Origin: JBBQXK01 sp038251625
GTDB lineage: Bacteria; Pseudomonadota; Alphaproteobacteria; Rhodobacterales; Rhodobacteraceae
Assembly (NCBI GenBank): GCA_038251625.1
Contig: JBBSBE010000039.1
Coordinates: 1-31,869, forward strand
Direction of reading: 5' to 3'
DNA length: 31,869 nt
This document shows, piece by piece, positions 1 to 8,088 of the stretch. The notes under the pieces are model-generated. The model was given only the letters and a program-made list of their open reading frames with translations. It was not told where the DNA came from and did no database searches. The position numbers and the translations under genes are program-made. Each line of letters opens with the position of its first letter. Position 1 is the first letter of the stretch.

Positions 1-239
1 TCCGTGCCCGTGCAGATCGCGCGCAGGTCGTCGTCATTGCCGACGCAGGCCATCACGAAGTCCTGACCGGCGGCGGCGGCCGCAGGCGTGGCGGCCGCGC
101 GACCGCCGTGTTTGGCCACCCAAGCCTCTGCCTTCGCGATGGAACGGTTGTAAACCGTGACATCATGCCCCTTGGCGGCCAGATGCCCGGCCATCGGATA
201 CCCCATGACCCCCAGCCCCAGAAACGCTACCTTTGCCAT
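1..239 (-). CDS. NAD(P)-dependent beta-hydroxyacid dehydrogenase, N-terminal part (cut by window edge)
   Basis: About 79 N-terminal residues are visible; the rest lies beyond base 1. The protein begins MAKVAFLGLGVMGYPMAGHL, the Rossmann dinucleotide-binding motif (GLGVMG) of the 3-hydroxyisobutyrate dehydrogenase / 2-hydroxy-3-oxopropionate reductase family. Members of this family oxidise or reduce small beta-hydroxyacids with NAD(P). A following stretch with VYNRS is the usual second beta strand; an asparagine-arginine pair there is often seen in NADP-preferring members, but I cannot fix the cofactor from this. The ATG at 239 reads away from the penicillin-acylase gene, with about 80 bases between the two starts. 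The substrate cannot be decided because the catalytic lysine region is outside the window. Confidence 0.85.
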   Translation of the reverse strand, partial: MAKVAFLGLGVMGYPMAGHLAAKGHDVTVYNRSIAKAEAWVAKHGGRAAATPAAAAAGQDFVMACVGNDDDLRAICTGT

Positions 240-319
240 GGTCTTCCCCTTGCGATTGCCTCACTCTTGCGGATCGACTAGGTATCGGCCCCGCAGCCCC
301 CGTCAAGAAGCACTGGCCG

Positions 320-2782
320 ATGTTGACCCTTTTCACCTGGCTCTTGCGTCTTTTCCTGGGGCTTGTGGCGCTCTCGGCGGTGGCACTTGGCATCGGCTAC
401 TACTTCCTGTCGCGCTCGCTGCCCGATTATTCCGAAAACTTCACGCTGCCGGGTATCAGCGCCCCGGTCGAGATCATCCGCAACAACGCCAACGTGCCGC
501 ACATCTTTGGCAAGACCGAAGCGGATGTGTTCTACGCACTGGGATTTGCCCATGCGCAGGATCGGCTGTGGCAGATGACGATGCTGCGGCGAACGGCGCA
601 AGGACGGTTGAGCGAGCTTTTCGGGACGCGGACGCTGAAGATCGACGAGCTTTTGCGCCGCTACGACCTTTACACCCTTGCCCGCCAGTCGGTCGATGCG
701 CAGGACGACGCCACCAAGACCGCGCTTGAGGCCTATGCAGCGGGGGTGAACGCGTGGATCGGCGAGGTCAACAAGGGCGCGCGCGGGCGTGGGGCGCCCG
801 AGTTTTTCCTTTTTTCCAACGAGATCGCGGCCTGGGCGCCCGCGGATAGCGTGGCCATCATCAAGCTGATGGCTTTGCAGCTTTCCAGCCAGTTGGAGGC
901 CGAAGTGCAGCGCGCGCGCATTTCGCTTTTGCTGCCGCCCGAGCGGCTGGCCGACATCCTGCCCGATGCGCCGGGCGATGCGGTTGTGGCGTTGCCACAA
1001 TACGGGGAACTGGTGCCGGGCGCCGTTCCGGGCGTGCCGGCGGTTCGGGTCGCGGACGATCCGTTGTCGCCGGTGCATCACCTTCCCTTTGCCGGTGCGT
1101 CGAACGCCTGGGCGGCCGAGCCGCGCCGGTCGGCCGCGGGCGGCACGCTGCTGGCAAACGACCCGCATCTGGGGTTCACCGCGCCCTCGATCTGGTATCT
1201 GGCAAGGCTGGAACTGCCGTCCGGCGGGGTGATCGGCGGCACCATTCCCGGGATCCCAGCGATCCTGATCGGGCGATCGGATGCGCTTGGCTGGGGGCTG
1301 ACCACGGCATATGTCGACGATACCGACGTCTTCATCGAACGGCTGAACCCCGACAACCCCGAGGAATACGCCACCCCGGACGGCTGGAAGACGTTCGAGA
1401 CGCGGCGGTCGATCATCACGGTCAAGGATGCGGAACCCGTGACGATCACGCTGCGCTGGACGGATAACGGCCCGGTCTTGCCGGGCAGCCACTACGATCT
1501 GGCGACGGTCACCCCCGGCGGGCATGTGGCAGCCATCGGCTGGACCGCGCTGTCGGGCGCCGACACATCGATGACGGCGGCGATCCGGTTGATGCGGGCG
1601 CAGACGATCCCCGAGGCGATCGAGGCCGGGCGGCTTTATGTGGCGCCCGCGCAGAACCTGATGCTGGCCGATGCCAAGGGGATCGCCATGCAGGTGATCG
1701 GCGCCGTCCCGCGCCGTGACGCACGGCACCAAAGCCAGGGGCGCATGCCGACGCTGGGCGCAGACCCGGTGAACCGCTGGCAGGGCATCTTTCCCTACGA
1801 GGACAATCTGCGGGTGGAAAACCCGACCTCGGGCCTTCTGGGCAACACCAACAACAAGACCGTAGACCTGCCCTTCCCGCGCCACCAGTCGTTCCTGTGG
1901 GGCGACACCGACCGGATCCGCCGCTGGCTGACGCTGATGGCCACGCGCGAGGTGCATACGCGCGAAAGCTTCATCGAGGCGCAACTGGATACCGTCAGCC
2001 CCACGGCGCGTACGCTGTTGCCGCTGATCGGGGCCGATCTGTGGTTCACGGGCGAGCCTGCGCCCGAGGGCACGCCCGAACGGATGCGGCAAAAGGCGCT
2101 GGCGATGCTGGCCGAATGGAACGGCGAGATGAACGAACATCTGCCCGAACCCCTGATCACCGAAGCCTGGCTGCGGGCGCTGCAAAAGCGGCTGATCCAG
2201 GATGACCTCGGGCCCTTGGCGGACGATTTTACCCATGTTGATCCGGTCTTTATCGAGCGTGTCTACAGCGATACCGACGGCGCCGCGAAATGGTGCGACG
2301 TGGTGCAGTCGGCGGCGGTGGAAACCTGTACCGAAATCGCACGGCAGGCGCTGGACGAGGCGCTTTTGCGCCTGAGCGAGCGGTACGGAACCGCGCTGGA
2401 AAGCTGGCGCTGGGGCGATGCGCATCAGGCCACGCATGACCATCCCGTGCTGGGCAAGGCGCCGGGCCTTGGCTGGTTCGTGAACATCCGCCAGTCCACC
2501 AGCGGCGGCGACAACACGCTGATGCGCGGGCGCACCAGCGGCGAAGAGCCCGAACCTTTCCTGAACGTCCACGGGGCGGGCTATCGCGGCGTCTATGATT
2601 TCGCCGATCCCGACAGTTCGGTCTTCATCATCTCGACCGGGCAATCGGGCCATCCGCTCAGCCGGTTTTACGACGACCTGGGCGAGTTGTGGCGGCGCGG
2701 TGAATACATTCCGATGTCGCTTGATCCCGAACTTGCGCGGGCTGCCGCCGTAGGCACGACAACGCTTACGCCTGCCCGCTGA
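320..2782 (+). CDS. Penicillin acylase family Ntn-hydrolase, membrane-anchored
   Basis: An 820-residue member of the penicillin amidase (peptidase S45) family, which hydrolyses amide bonds of penicillins, acyl-homoserine lactones or other N-acyl compounds after autocatalytic cleavage into alpha and beta chains. The expected N-terminal nucleophile is Ser261 in GASNAWA. It is followed by the conserved beta-chain stretch LLANDPHLG, IWYLARLELP, GGTIPGIPAILIGRS and LGWGLTTAYVDDTD. The N-terminus has a hydrophobic segment (about residues 5-30), so the enzyme is probably exported and anchored facing the periplasm. The frame is open upstream to an ATG at 233, but that would overlap the divergent gene and put about 29 polar residues before the signal. 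The ATG at 320 places the signal at the start and is preferred, although no strong ribosome-binding site is visible. The substrate is unknown; a role in quorum quenching would be a guess. Confidence 0.9.
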   Translation: MLTLFTWLLRLFLGLVALSAVALGIGYYFLSRSLPDYSENFTLPGISAPVEIIRNNANVPHIFGKTEADVFYALGFAHAQDRLWQMTMLRRTAQGRLSELFGTRTLKIDELLRRYDLYTLARQSVDAQDDATKTALEAYAAGVNAWIGEVNKGARGRGAPEFFLFSNEIAAWAPADSVAIIKLMALQLSSQLEAEVQRARISLLLPPERLADILPDAPGDAVVALPQYGELVPGAVPGVPAVRVADDPLSPVHHLPFAGASNAWAAEPRRSAAGGTLLANDPHLGFTAPSIWYLARLELPSGGVIGGTIPGIPAILIGRSDALGWGLTTAYVDDTDVFIERLNPDNPEEYATPDGWKTFETRRSIITVKDAEPVTITLRWTDNGPVLPGSHYDLATVTPGGHVAAIGWTALSGADTSMTAAIRLMRAQTIPEAIEAGRLYVAPAQNLMLADAKGIAMQVIGAVPRRDARHQSQGRMPTLGADPVNRWQGIFPYEDNLRVENPTSGLLGNTNNKTVDLPFPRHQSFLWGDTDRIRRWLTLMATREVHTRESFIEAQLDTVSPTARTLLPLIGADLWFTGEPAPEGTPERMRQKALAMLAEWNGEMNEHLPEPLITEAWLRALQKRLIQDDLGPLADDFTHVDPVFIERVYSDTDGAAKWCDVVQSAAVETCTEIARQALDEALLRLSERYGTALESWRWGDAHQATHDHPVLGKAPGLGWFVNIRQSTSGGDNTLMRGRTSGEEPEPFLNVHGAGYRGVYDFADPDSSVFIISTGQSGHPLSRFYDDLGELWRRGEYIPMSLDPELARAAAVGTTTLTPAR

Positions 2783-2860
2783 AATGATCTAATCCAGCTT
2801 GATCGGCATTGCGCAACACCGTAACCTTGCTGAACATTTTTTGCCTTCAGGATTTTCTCG

Positions 2861-4309
2861 ATGGGCGTTCTTGCCGAGCCTAACTCGTCCAGTGCGGTTG
2901 TGCTGGAAGCACAAAAGCTGCTGAACAAGGCGTCGCGGCAGAGCCGGGCCCCGGAAAGCGGGGCATTCGACAAGAACACCGTAGCCGCCATCAAACAATT
3001 CCAGACCGAAAGCGGCCTGCGCCCGACGGGCGTGCTGGACGACAAGGTGATGGATATCCTGCGCAAGGTGGCCAACGAGGATCAGCCGAAGTGGCAGGTC
3101 ACCGTCAACGGCAAGATCTACCTGCTGACGGATTCCGACCACAAGGCGTTGATAAACAGGCTGAAGCAGACCTTCCGTGACCCGATCCAGCAGTTGCGCG
3201 GCGCCGTGGCCGAAGCGCGCGGCTACTGGGACAACATGAAGGAGCTGAACAAGGACCAGTACATCGTTTCGTGGTGCATCGAGGCGTGGTCTGGCGCGAA
3301 GCTGCCGTCGGAAGGCATGATCAAGGGCGCAGAGAAAGCGGCGGAAGAGGCCGAACGGGCGCTGAATTCGGGCAACCTCAAGGCCTTTTCTCTGATCTTC
3401 CCGAAGGCGCAGGACCAGGCCAACAAGGCCCGCGCCGAGATGAAGAAATACGTGGCCGACATGATCGACGGCGGCGGGACGATCGTGACCGGGCTCGAGA
3501 TCGTCAAGGGCACCAGCTTTATCGTGGTGGGGATCATCGCGGCACCCGTAGCCGCCAGCTATGGCCTTGGGGCCGTGGCGGCGGGTGTGGTGGCAGGCGC
3601 TGGCACAGGCGCGGTAGAGACGCTGGCCGAGGAGGCGGGCAAGGGCATCTCGGGCCAGTCCAAGGGCGTGGGCGATGCGGTGGGCAACGTGCTGCGCGAC
3701 GCCTTTATCGGCGGCACGATCGGCGCGCTGGTGCATGGCAAGGGTGCTGACAAGCTGCTGGAAAAGATCGGGCCTGCGGTTGCCAAGAAGCTGGGCGGCA
3801 CGATGTTCGAGAAGGCCAGCGAAAAGGTCGTCGTCAGCTGGCTGATCGCCTATTTCAAGAAAAACGGAGCCAACATCCTGGAAGGGGTGATGAAGGAGAC
3901 GCTGAAGACGTTCCGCGCCAATGCCGACAAGCTGACCGTCGAGAAGTTCTGCGCCATCGTGGCCAAGGAGGTGCTGACCGCCGGCATCTTTTCGAAATTC
4001 GCGAAGGCGGGTGATGTGTCTGCCAAGGACGTGCTGAAGCGTGTGGGCATGAAGCAGCGGATCGAATGGCTGGAAGAACTGGGCAAGGATGCCAAGCCCG
4101 GCGACGTGGAAAAGCTGTTCTCGAAGGTCTTTGACGAAAGCTACAAGGAGTGGGCCGGAAAGGTGTACGACGCGGTTCTGGGCAAGCTGACGGGCAGCGA
4201 AGAGCCACCGGCGGTCGAGCGCAAGATCATCGACGAGGCCGCGACCAACCGGATGCTGATCAAGGCGGTGTCGGACGAGGTCAAGAAACAGGCCAAGAAG
4301 AAGAAATGA
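2861..4309 (+). CDS. Peptidoglycan-binding domain protein with central glycine-zipper hydrophobic region, function unknown
   Basis: A 482-residue protein with no signal peptide. Residues about 12-70 match the PG_binding_1 fold (a VLEAQKLLN helix, then GAFDKNTVAAIKQFQ and TGVLDDKVMDIL). Residues 110-200 are charged and helical. Residues about 203-255 form a glycine/alanine-rich hydrophobic stretch (GTSFIVVGIIAAPVAASYGL, then AAGVVAGAGTGA) resembling glycine zippers of pore-forming or polymorphic-toxin-like proteins. A second small hydrophobic patch follows near 280-292, and the last 150 residues are lysine-rich, ending in KKQAKKKK. The start has AGGA eight bases upstream. The stop overlaps the next gene's ATG (ATGA). 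I do not recognise the full-length family. A role as a secreted effector or envelope-acting protein is an inference from the domain layout only; a cytosolic structural role is equally open. Confidence 0.75.
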   Translation: MGVLAEPNSSSAVVLEAQKLLNKASRQSRAPESGAFDKNTVAAIKQFQTESGLRPTGVLDDKVMDILRKVANEDQPKWQVTVNGKIYLLTDSDHKALINRLKQTFRDPIQQLRGAVAEARGYWDNMKELNKDQYIVSWCIEAWSGAKLPSEGMIKGAEKAAEEAERALNSGNLKAFSLIFPKAQDQANKARAEMKKYVADMIDGGGTIVTGLEIVKGTSFIVVGIIAAPVAASYGLGAVAAGVVAGAGTGAVETLAEEAGKGISGQSKGVGDAVGNVLRDAFIGGTIGALVHGKGADKLLEKIGPAVAKKLGGTMFEKASEKVVVSWLIAYFKKNGANILEGVMKETLKTFRANADKLTVEKFCAIVAKEVLTAGIFSKFAKAGDVSAKDVLKRVGMKQRIEWLEELGKDAKPGDVEKLFSKVFDESYKEWAGKVYDAVLGKLTGSEEPPAVERKIIDEAATNRMLIKAVSDEVKKQAKKKK

Positions 4310-4821
4310 TCCTGCGGACGGATCGGATGATCCTTCGTCGGGCGCAGGCTGGCGATCTGCCCGACCTGCACGCCGTCTTCAGCGATCCCCGCGCCATGCG
4401 TTACTGGACCCGCCCTGCCCATACCACGCGTGCCGAGACGCAAGTTACGCTTGATGCCCTGATGGCTGCCGATGGGCAGGAGGGTGATGAATTCGTGCTG
4501 GAACATGCAGGCCACGTCATCGGCAAGGCCGGGATGTGGCGGGTGCCCGAGGTGGGTTTCATCCTGCACCCCGACCATTGGGGACAGGGCATGATGATCG
4601 AGGCGCTGACGGCGGTGATCGCGCATCTTTTCTCAGCCCATGACATGCCCGCGTTGACGGCAGAGGCCGATCCGCGAAACGCAGGCTCGCTGAACGTCTT
4701 GCAGCGGCTGGGCTTTGCCGTGACCGGAAATGCGGCGCGCACGATGCAATGGGGCGAGGAATGGTGCGACAGCACCTATCTTGCCCTGCCCCGTGCGACA
4801 TGGGATCAGAGCGCGCGGTAG
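4306..4821 (+). CDS. GNAT-family N-acetyltransferase (RimJ/RimL-like)
   Basis: A 171-residue acetyl-CoA-dependent acetyltransferase. It begins MILRTDRMILRRAQAGDLPD, the typical start of the RimJ/RimL-type Acetyltransf_3 group. It carries the acetyl-CoA loop HWGQGMMIEAL (about residues 90-100) and the C-terminal NAGSLNVLQRLGF motif in which the Asn and the LGF turn are conserved. The ATG shares bases with the upstream TGA (ATGA), so translation is probably coupled to the peptidoglycan-binding protein gene. This suggests a shared function, such as acetylation of the partner or of its target, but this is inference. The 3' end overlaps the convergent hflX gene by 16 bases. A second ATG lies seven codons in. 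The substrate is unknown. Confidence 0.88.
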   Translation: MILRTDRMILRRAQAGDLPDLHAVFSDPRAMRYWTRPAHTTRAETQVTLDALMAADGQEGDEFVLEHAGHVIGKAGMWRVPEVGFILHPDHWGQGMMIEALTAVIAHLFSAHDMPALTAEADPRNAGSLNVLQRLGFAVTGNAARTMQWGEEWCDSTYLALPRATWDQSAR

Positions 4822-6122
4822 CGGGCCTGTTGCCGGGCTGTCCACAGGACATCCAGCCGCCAGCCGCCTTCGGTTTCCGCCTCGTGCCGCACAACGCCTT
4901 CGGCATGCAGCCACGCGCGGTGGCGCCCATGTGCGAAGGGCAGATCAAGCTGCGCCTCGGTCTTTTCCTCATCGAATTCCTGCGACACACGGTCGAGCAG
5001 CCGGTCCACCCCCTCGCCCGTCAGGGCCGAGATGGCAAAGACGCGATCCGACCCGTCCGCCTGCGCGTGAAGCGCGGTCTGTGCCGCGCCCGCCACCAGA
5101 TCAAGCTTGTTCCAGATCTCGATCATCGGGGTGGCCGCGTTCACCTTCAGCGCCGTCAGCACATCGGCCACATCGGCGGCCTGTTCTGCCGTCTCGGGGT
5201 GCGCGATGTCGCGGACGTGGAGGATGAGGTCCGCTTCGAGCACCTCTTCCAGCGTGGCGCGGAAGGCGGCGACAAGCTGCGTCGGCAGGTCGGAGATAAA
5301 GCCCACGGTATCGGACAAGATCACCTTGCGGCCCGTCCCCCCGTTTCCTGCGGGCAGTTCCATGCCCCGCATCGTGGGGTCGAGCGTGGCGAAAAGCATA
5401 TCCTTGGCCAGCACCGCCGCACCTGTGATCCGGTTGAAAAGGGTGGACTTTCCGGCGTTGGTGTAGCCCACAAGCGCCACCACCGGAAACGGCACCTTGC
5501 GGCGTGCGGCACGGTGCAATTCGCGCGTCTTCACAACCCGGTCAAGCTGGCGCTTGAGCTTGATGACCTGATCGTCGATGGCGCGGCGGTCGGCCTCGAT
5601 CTGCGTCTCGCCGGGGCCACCGACAAATCCGAAACCACCGCGCTGGCGTTCGAGGTGGGTCCAGGCGCGCACAAGGCGGGTCCGCTGGTAGCTGAGGGCG
5701 GCCAGTTCCACCTGCAGCACCCCCTCGCGCGTGCGGGCGCGATCGGCAAAAATCTCGAGGATCAGACCGGTGCGATCCAGAAGCTTGACGCCCCATTCCT
5801 TTTCCAGATTGCGCTGCTGGACCGGGCTGACCACACCATCAACCAGCACAAGGCCGATATCGGCAGCCGCAAAGCGCGCCTTGAGCTCTGCCACCTTGCC
5901 CGACCCGAACAGCATCCCCGGCGCCACCCGCGCCAGCCGCACCACATCGCCGCCCACAAGATCAAGATCGGGCAACGCATGTGCCAGCGACATCGCCTCG
6001 GCCAGCGCATGTTCGGGCAGGCGGCGGGTGCTGCCCGACTTCAGTTCGGGATGCAGCACGAAAGCGCGCATGGCAACGGCAGCCGTATCCCGCCCCATCT
6101 GGGGCGCGGCCACCTTAACCAC
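4806..6122 (-). CDS. hflX: Ribosome-associated GTPase HflX
   Basis: A 438-residue HflX-type GTPase, which binds the large ribosomal subunit and splits stalled or heat-damaged ribosomes. The N-terminal HflX domain contains LFGSGKVAEL and RTGLILEIFADRA, followed by the glycine-rich GGFGFVGGPGETQIE linker. The G domain shows G1 GYTNAGKST (about 219-227), G3 DTVGFI (271-276) and G4 NKLD. The start is a GTG at 6122, 20 bases after the hfq stop; another in-frame GTG follows three codons later and an ATG eight codons in, so the exact start is uncertain. hfq-hflX is a classical pair in proteobacteria and the two are probably cotranscribed. The 3' end overlaps the convergent acetyltransferase gene. 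Confidence 0.96.
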   Translation of the reverse strand: MVKVAAPQMGRDTAAVAMRAFVLHPELKSGSTRRLPEHALAEAMSLAHALPDLDLVGGDVVRLARVAPGMLFGSGKVAELKARFAAADIGLVLVDGVVSPVQQRNLEKEWGVKLLDRTGLILEIFADRARTREGVLQVELAALSYQRTRLVRAWTHLERQRGGFGFVGGPGETQIEADRRAIDDQVIKLKRQLDRVVKTRELHRAARRKVPFPVVALVGYTNAGKSTLFNRITGAAVLAKDMLFATLDPTMRGMELPAGNGGTGRKVILSDTVGFISDLPTQLVAAFRATLEEVLEADLILHVRDIAHPETAEQAADVADVLTALKVNAATPMIEIWNKLDLVAGAAQTALHAQADGSDRVFAISALTGEGVDRLLDRVSQEFDEEKTEAQLDLPFAHGRHRAWLHAEGVVRHEAETEGGWRLDVLWTARQQARYRAL

Positions 6123-6142
6123 GTCTTCAGGATCGTCGGAGA

Positions 6143-6376
6143 TCAGTCTTCGCCCTCATACAGGCTGATCGGCTGGCCCGGCATGATGGTCGAGATCGCG
6201 TGCTTGTAGACAAGCTGCGATTGACCGTCGCGGCGCAACAGCACGCAGAAATTGTCAAACCACGTGATCACGCCCTGCAATTTGACACCATTGATCAGGA
6301 AGATTGTTACAGGAACCTTGGCCTTGCGGACATGGTTGAGAAACGCATCCTGCAAATTCTGTTTGTCGGCCGCCAT
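6143..6376 (-). CDS. hfq: RNA chaperone Hfq
   Basis: A 77-residue Hfq. It forms a hexameric Sm-like ring that pairs small RNAs with mRNAs. The sequence has the alpha-helix NLQDAFLNHVRK, the Sm1 motif with VPVTIFLINGVKLQGVI and FDNF, and the Sm2 motif with YKHAIST (the YKH triad of the uridine-binding proximal face). The short acidic tail (YEGED) is typical of alphaproteobacterial Hfq, which lacks the long enterobacterial tail. A purine-rich stretch (AAGGCAAGG) lies just upstream of the ATG. The 195 bases between it and trkH presumably carry an hfq promoter. It heads an hfq-hflX operon downstream of the Trk genes. Confidence 0.98.
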   Translation of the reverse strand: MAADKQNLQDAFLNHVRKAKVPVTIFLINGVKLQGVITWFDNFCVLLRRDGQSQLVYKHAISTIMPGQPISLYEGED

Positions 6377-6571
6377 AGTTTGCCTTGCCTTTTTTTATTG
6401 TCACTATCCCTGCTTGCCCCGGGCTGACGCCAAGGCAACGAAGGCAGTATGGAGAGGTGCCGGGGCATTATCCAGCCCCAAAAGATCGCGCAGGTTGACA
6501 GTCGCCTGCAGTCCGGCCCTTGCGCGGAACAGCGCGCGACCAAGGCCGGTGCCGTGGCGCGGCTGTCGGGT
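6377..6571. other. Intergenic region upstream of hfq (195 bases)
   Basis: No credible gene was found here. On the minus strand the 45 bases before the hfq ATG are AT-rich with a run of seven A residues, unlike the surrounding GC-rich DNA, which is compatible with a promoter or 5' leader. I could not assign convincing -35 and -10 boxes. Confidence 0.5.
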
Positions 6572-8083
6572 CTAGCGGCGCCAGGTTCCGGGTGACAGCA
6601 TCGCCAGAATCGCCAGCACTTCGAGCCGCCCGATCATCATGGCCACCGCAAGGATTGCCTTCACTTCCGGCCCAAGCTCCGCGTAGCGGATCGGGGTGGC
6701 GGTGGCCAAGCTGGCCAGCGGCCCGGTGGTCGAGATCGACGCCACCGCCAGAACCAGTGCAGGCTCGAACCGGATGTTGGCCAGTGCGAGAAGTGCCACG
6801 AATACCGCCAGCGTGAGGGCGTAGAGCATGAAGAAGATCCAGGCAGCATAGGCACCATCGTTGCGCAGGCGCCGCTGCGCCTCGCCCCCGCCACCGATGG
6901 AGGACGGATAGACCAGCCGGTTCAGTTCCCGCTCGCCATGGCGGGCCAGCGCATAGACGCGCAAAAGTTTGAGCCCCCCTGTGGCCGTGGCGATCCCGCC
7001 CCCGATCATCGCAAGCCCCAGAAGGATCAGCCCCGGCGTGCCAAGGCCGGACCACGCCCGCGCCGAGGCCCAGCCGCTGCTTTCAAAGCCGGTTGTCGTA
7101 AGGAACGACAGCGTTGTGAAGACCGCCCCCCAAAGGGCGTGGAGTGCTGCGCCAAGGTTCTGCGCATCATCCGCCTCGATCGCCCCGACCCAGTGGCGCA
7201 GGAACAGCACACCCGGCACGACGATCAGGAAGACCCCGGCAAGGCGCACCTCGTGATCGGCCCAGATCGGCCGCGTCCGATCCACCAGAACGGCGCCGGG
7301 CAGACTGCGCCGGGTGATGCCGATGAACAGGAAGAGGAAGATCAGCATTTCCGTCGGCACGCCCACGGGTGATTGCGGCAACCGCTCACCCGGCATGATG
7401 CCGCTGGACGACAGGGTGGACAGCGCATAGCACAGCGCGTTCAGCCCGTTTTCGCCCACCGTCAGCAGCGCCACCCACAAGATCAGCGTCAGCCCCGTGT
7501 AGGCGGGAAAGATCAAAAGCGTGTGGTGGACAAGCCGGGCCGAGGCATTGGCCACGCGGTCGATCTGTCCTGCAGCCTCACGCCCCGGCTGGCGACCCGA
7601 GATCACCTCGACCCCGCCAAGATTGAGGGGGGCAAGGATCGCGGCGGCAGAGACGAGGACGAAGAACCCGCCCATCCAGCCCACAAGCGCGCGCCAGAGG
7701 TGGACGGAAGGGGCCAGCCGGTCGGGCGTGTCGTAAAGCGTGGCGCCGGTGGTGGTGAAGGACGACACCATCTCGAACCAGGCGTTGAAATAGCTGGTGT
7801 CGGCCACCGCCTCGTTGAAGGGCACGGCCAGCATCAGGGGCAGGATCGCATAGGCGCCGATCAGCGCCGCCAACTGGCTGCGCGACGCATCGCGGGGGCG
7901 GTAGCGGGACGAGGCGATGGCGATCATCGTGGTCAGCAACAAGAACACGACCGCGCTGAACAGGAACACCCGCGCCACCTGCCAGTCGCGCAAGGACGCC
8001 GCATGGGCCGAAGGCAGCAGCATCGCCAGCGCGCCAAGCCCCATCAGGATCACCAGAAGCGGCAGATCGAGGATACGGGCCAT
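6572..8083 (-). CDS. trkH: Trk-type potassium uptake protein, membrane subunit
   Basis: A 503-residue polytopic membrane protein of the TrkH/KtrB family, the ion-conducting subunit of a K+ uptake system gated by TrkA. The four pore-loop repeats with their central glycine are visible: SFTTTGATL (about 107-115), STLSSSGI, SFLTTTGFES and ASISTTGPL. Between the third and fourth lies GGGIATATGGLKLLR, the conserved intramembrane-loop region that controls gating. The start ATG is five bases after the trkA stop, so the two genes are cotranscribed. The end is followed by the hfq leader. The length fits TrkH rather than the larger TrkI/TrkG variants, but substrate affinity cannot be told from sequence. 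Confidence 0.95.
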   Translation of the reverse strand: MARILDLPLLVILMGLGALAMLLPSAHAASLRDWQVARVFLFSAVVFLLLTTMIAIASSRYRPRDASRSQLAALIGAYAILPLMLAVPFNEAVADTSYFNAWFEMVSSFTTTGATLYDTPDRLAPSVHLWRALVGWMGGFFVLVSAAAILAPLNLGGVEVISGRQPGREAAGQIDRVANASARLVHHTLLIFPAYTGLTLILWVALLTVGENGLNALCYALSTLSSSGIMPGERLPQSPVGVPTEMLIFLFLFIGITRRSLPGAVLVDRTRPIWADHEVRLAGVFLIVVPGVLFLRHWVGAIEADDAQNLGAALHALWGAVFTTLSFLTTTGFESSGWASARAWSGLGTPGLILLGLAMIGGGIATATGGLKLLRVYALARHGERELNRLVYPSSIGGGGEAQRRLRNDGAYAAWIFFMLYALTLAVFVALLALANIRFEPALVLAVASISTTGPLASLATATPIRYAELGPEVKAILAVAMMIGRLEVLAILAMLSPGTWRR

Positions 8084-8088
8084 CGGCG

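Noticed and set aside
278..2653. A 791-codon open frame antisense to the penicillin acylase gene
   Set aside because: It is a high-GC antisense shadow: it is rich in Arg, His, Gly and Pro, has no recognisable domain, and the opposite strand has clear family motifs throughout.
4749..6209. A 486-codon plus-strand open frame over hflX and the hfq end
   Set aside because: Antisense shadow of hflX; composition is low-complexity and no family is recognisable.
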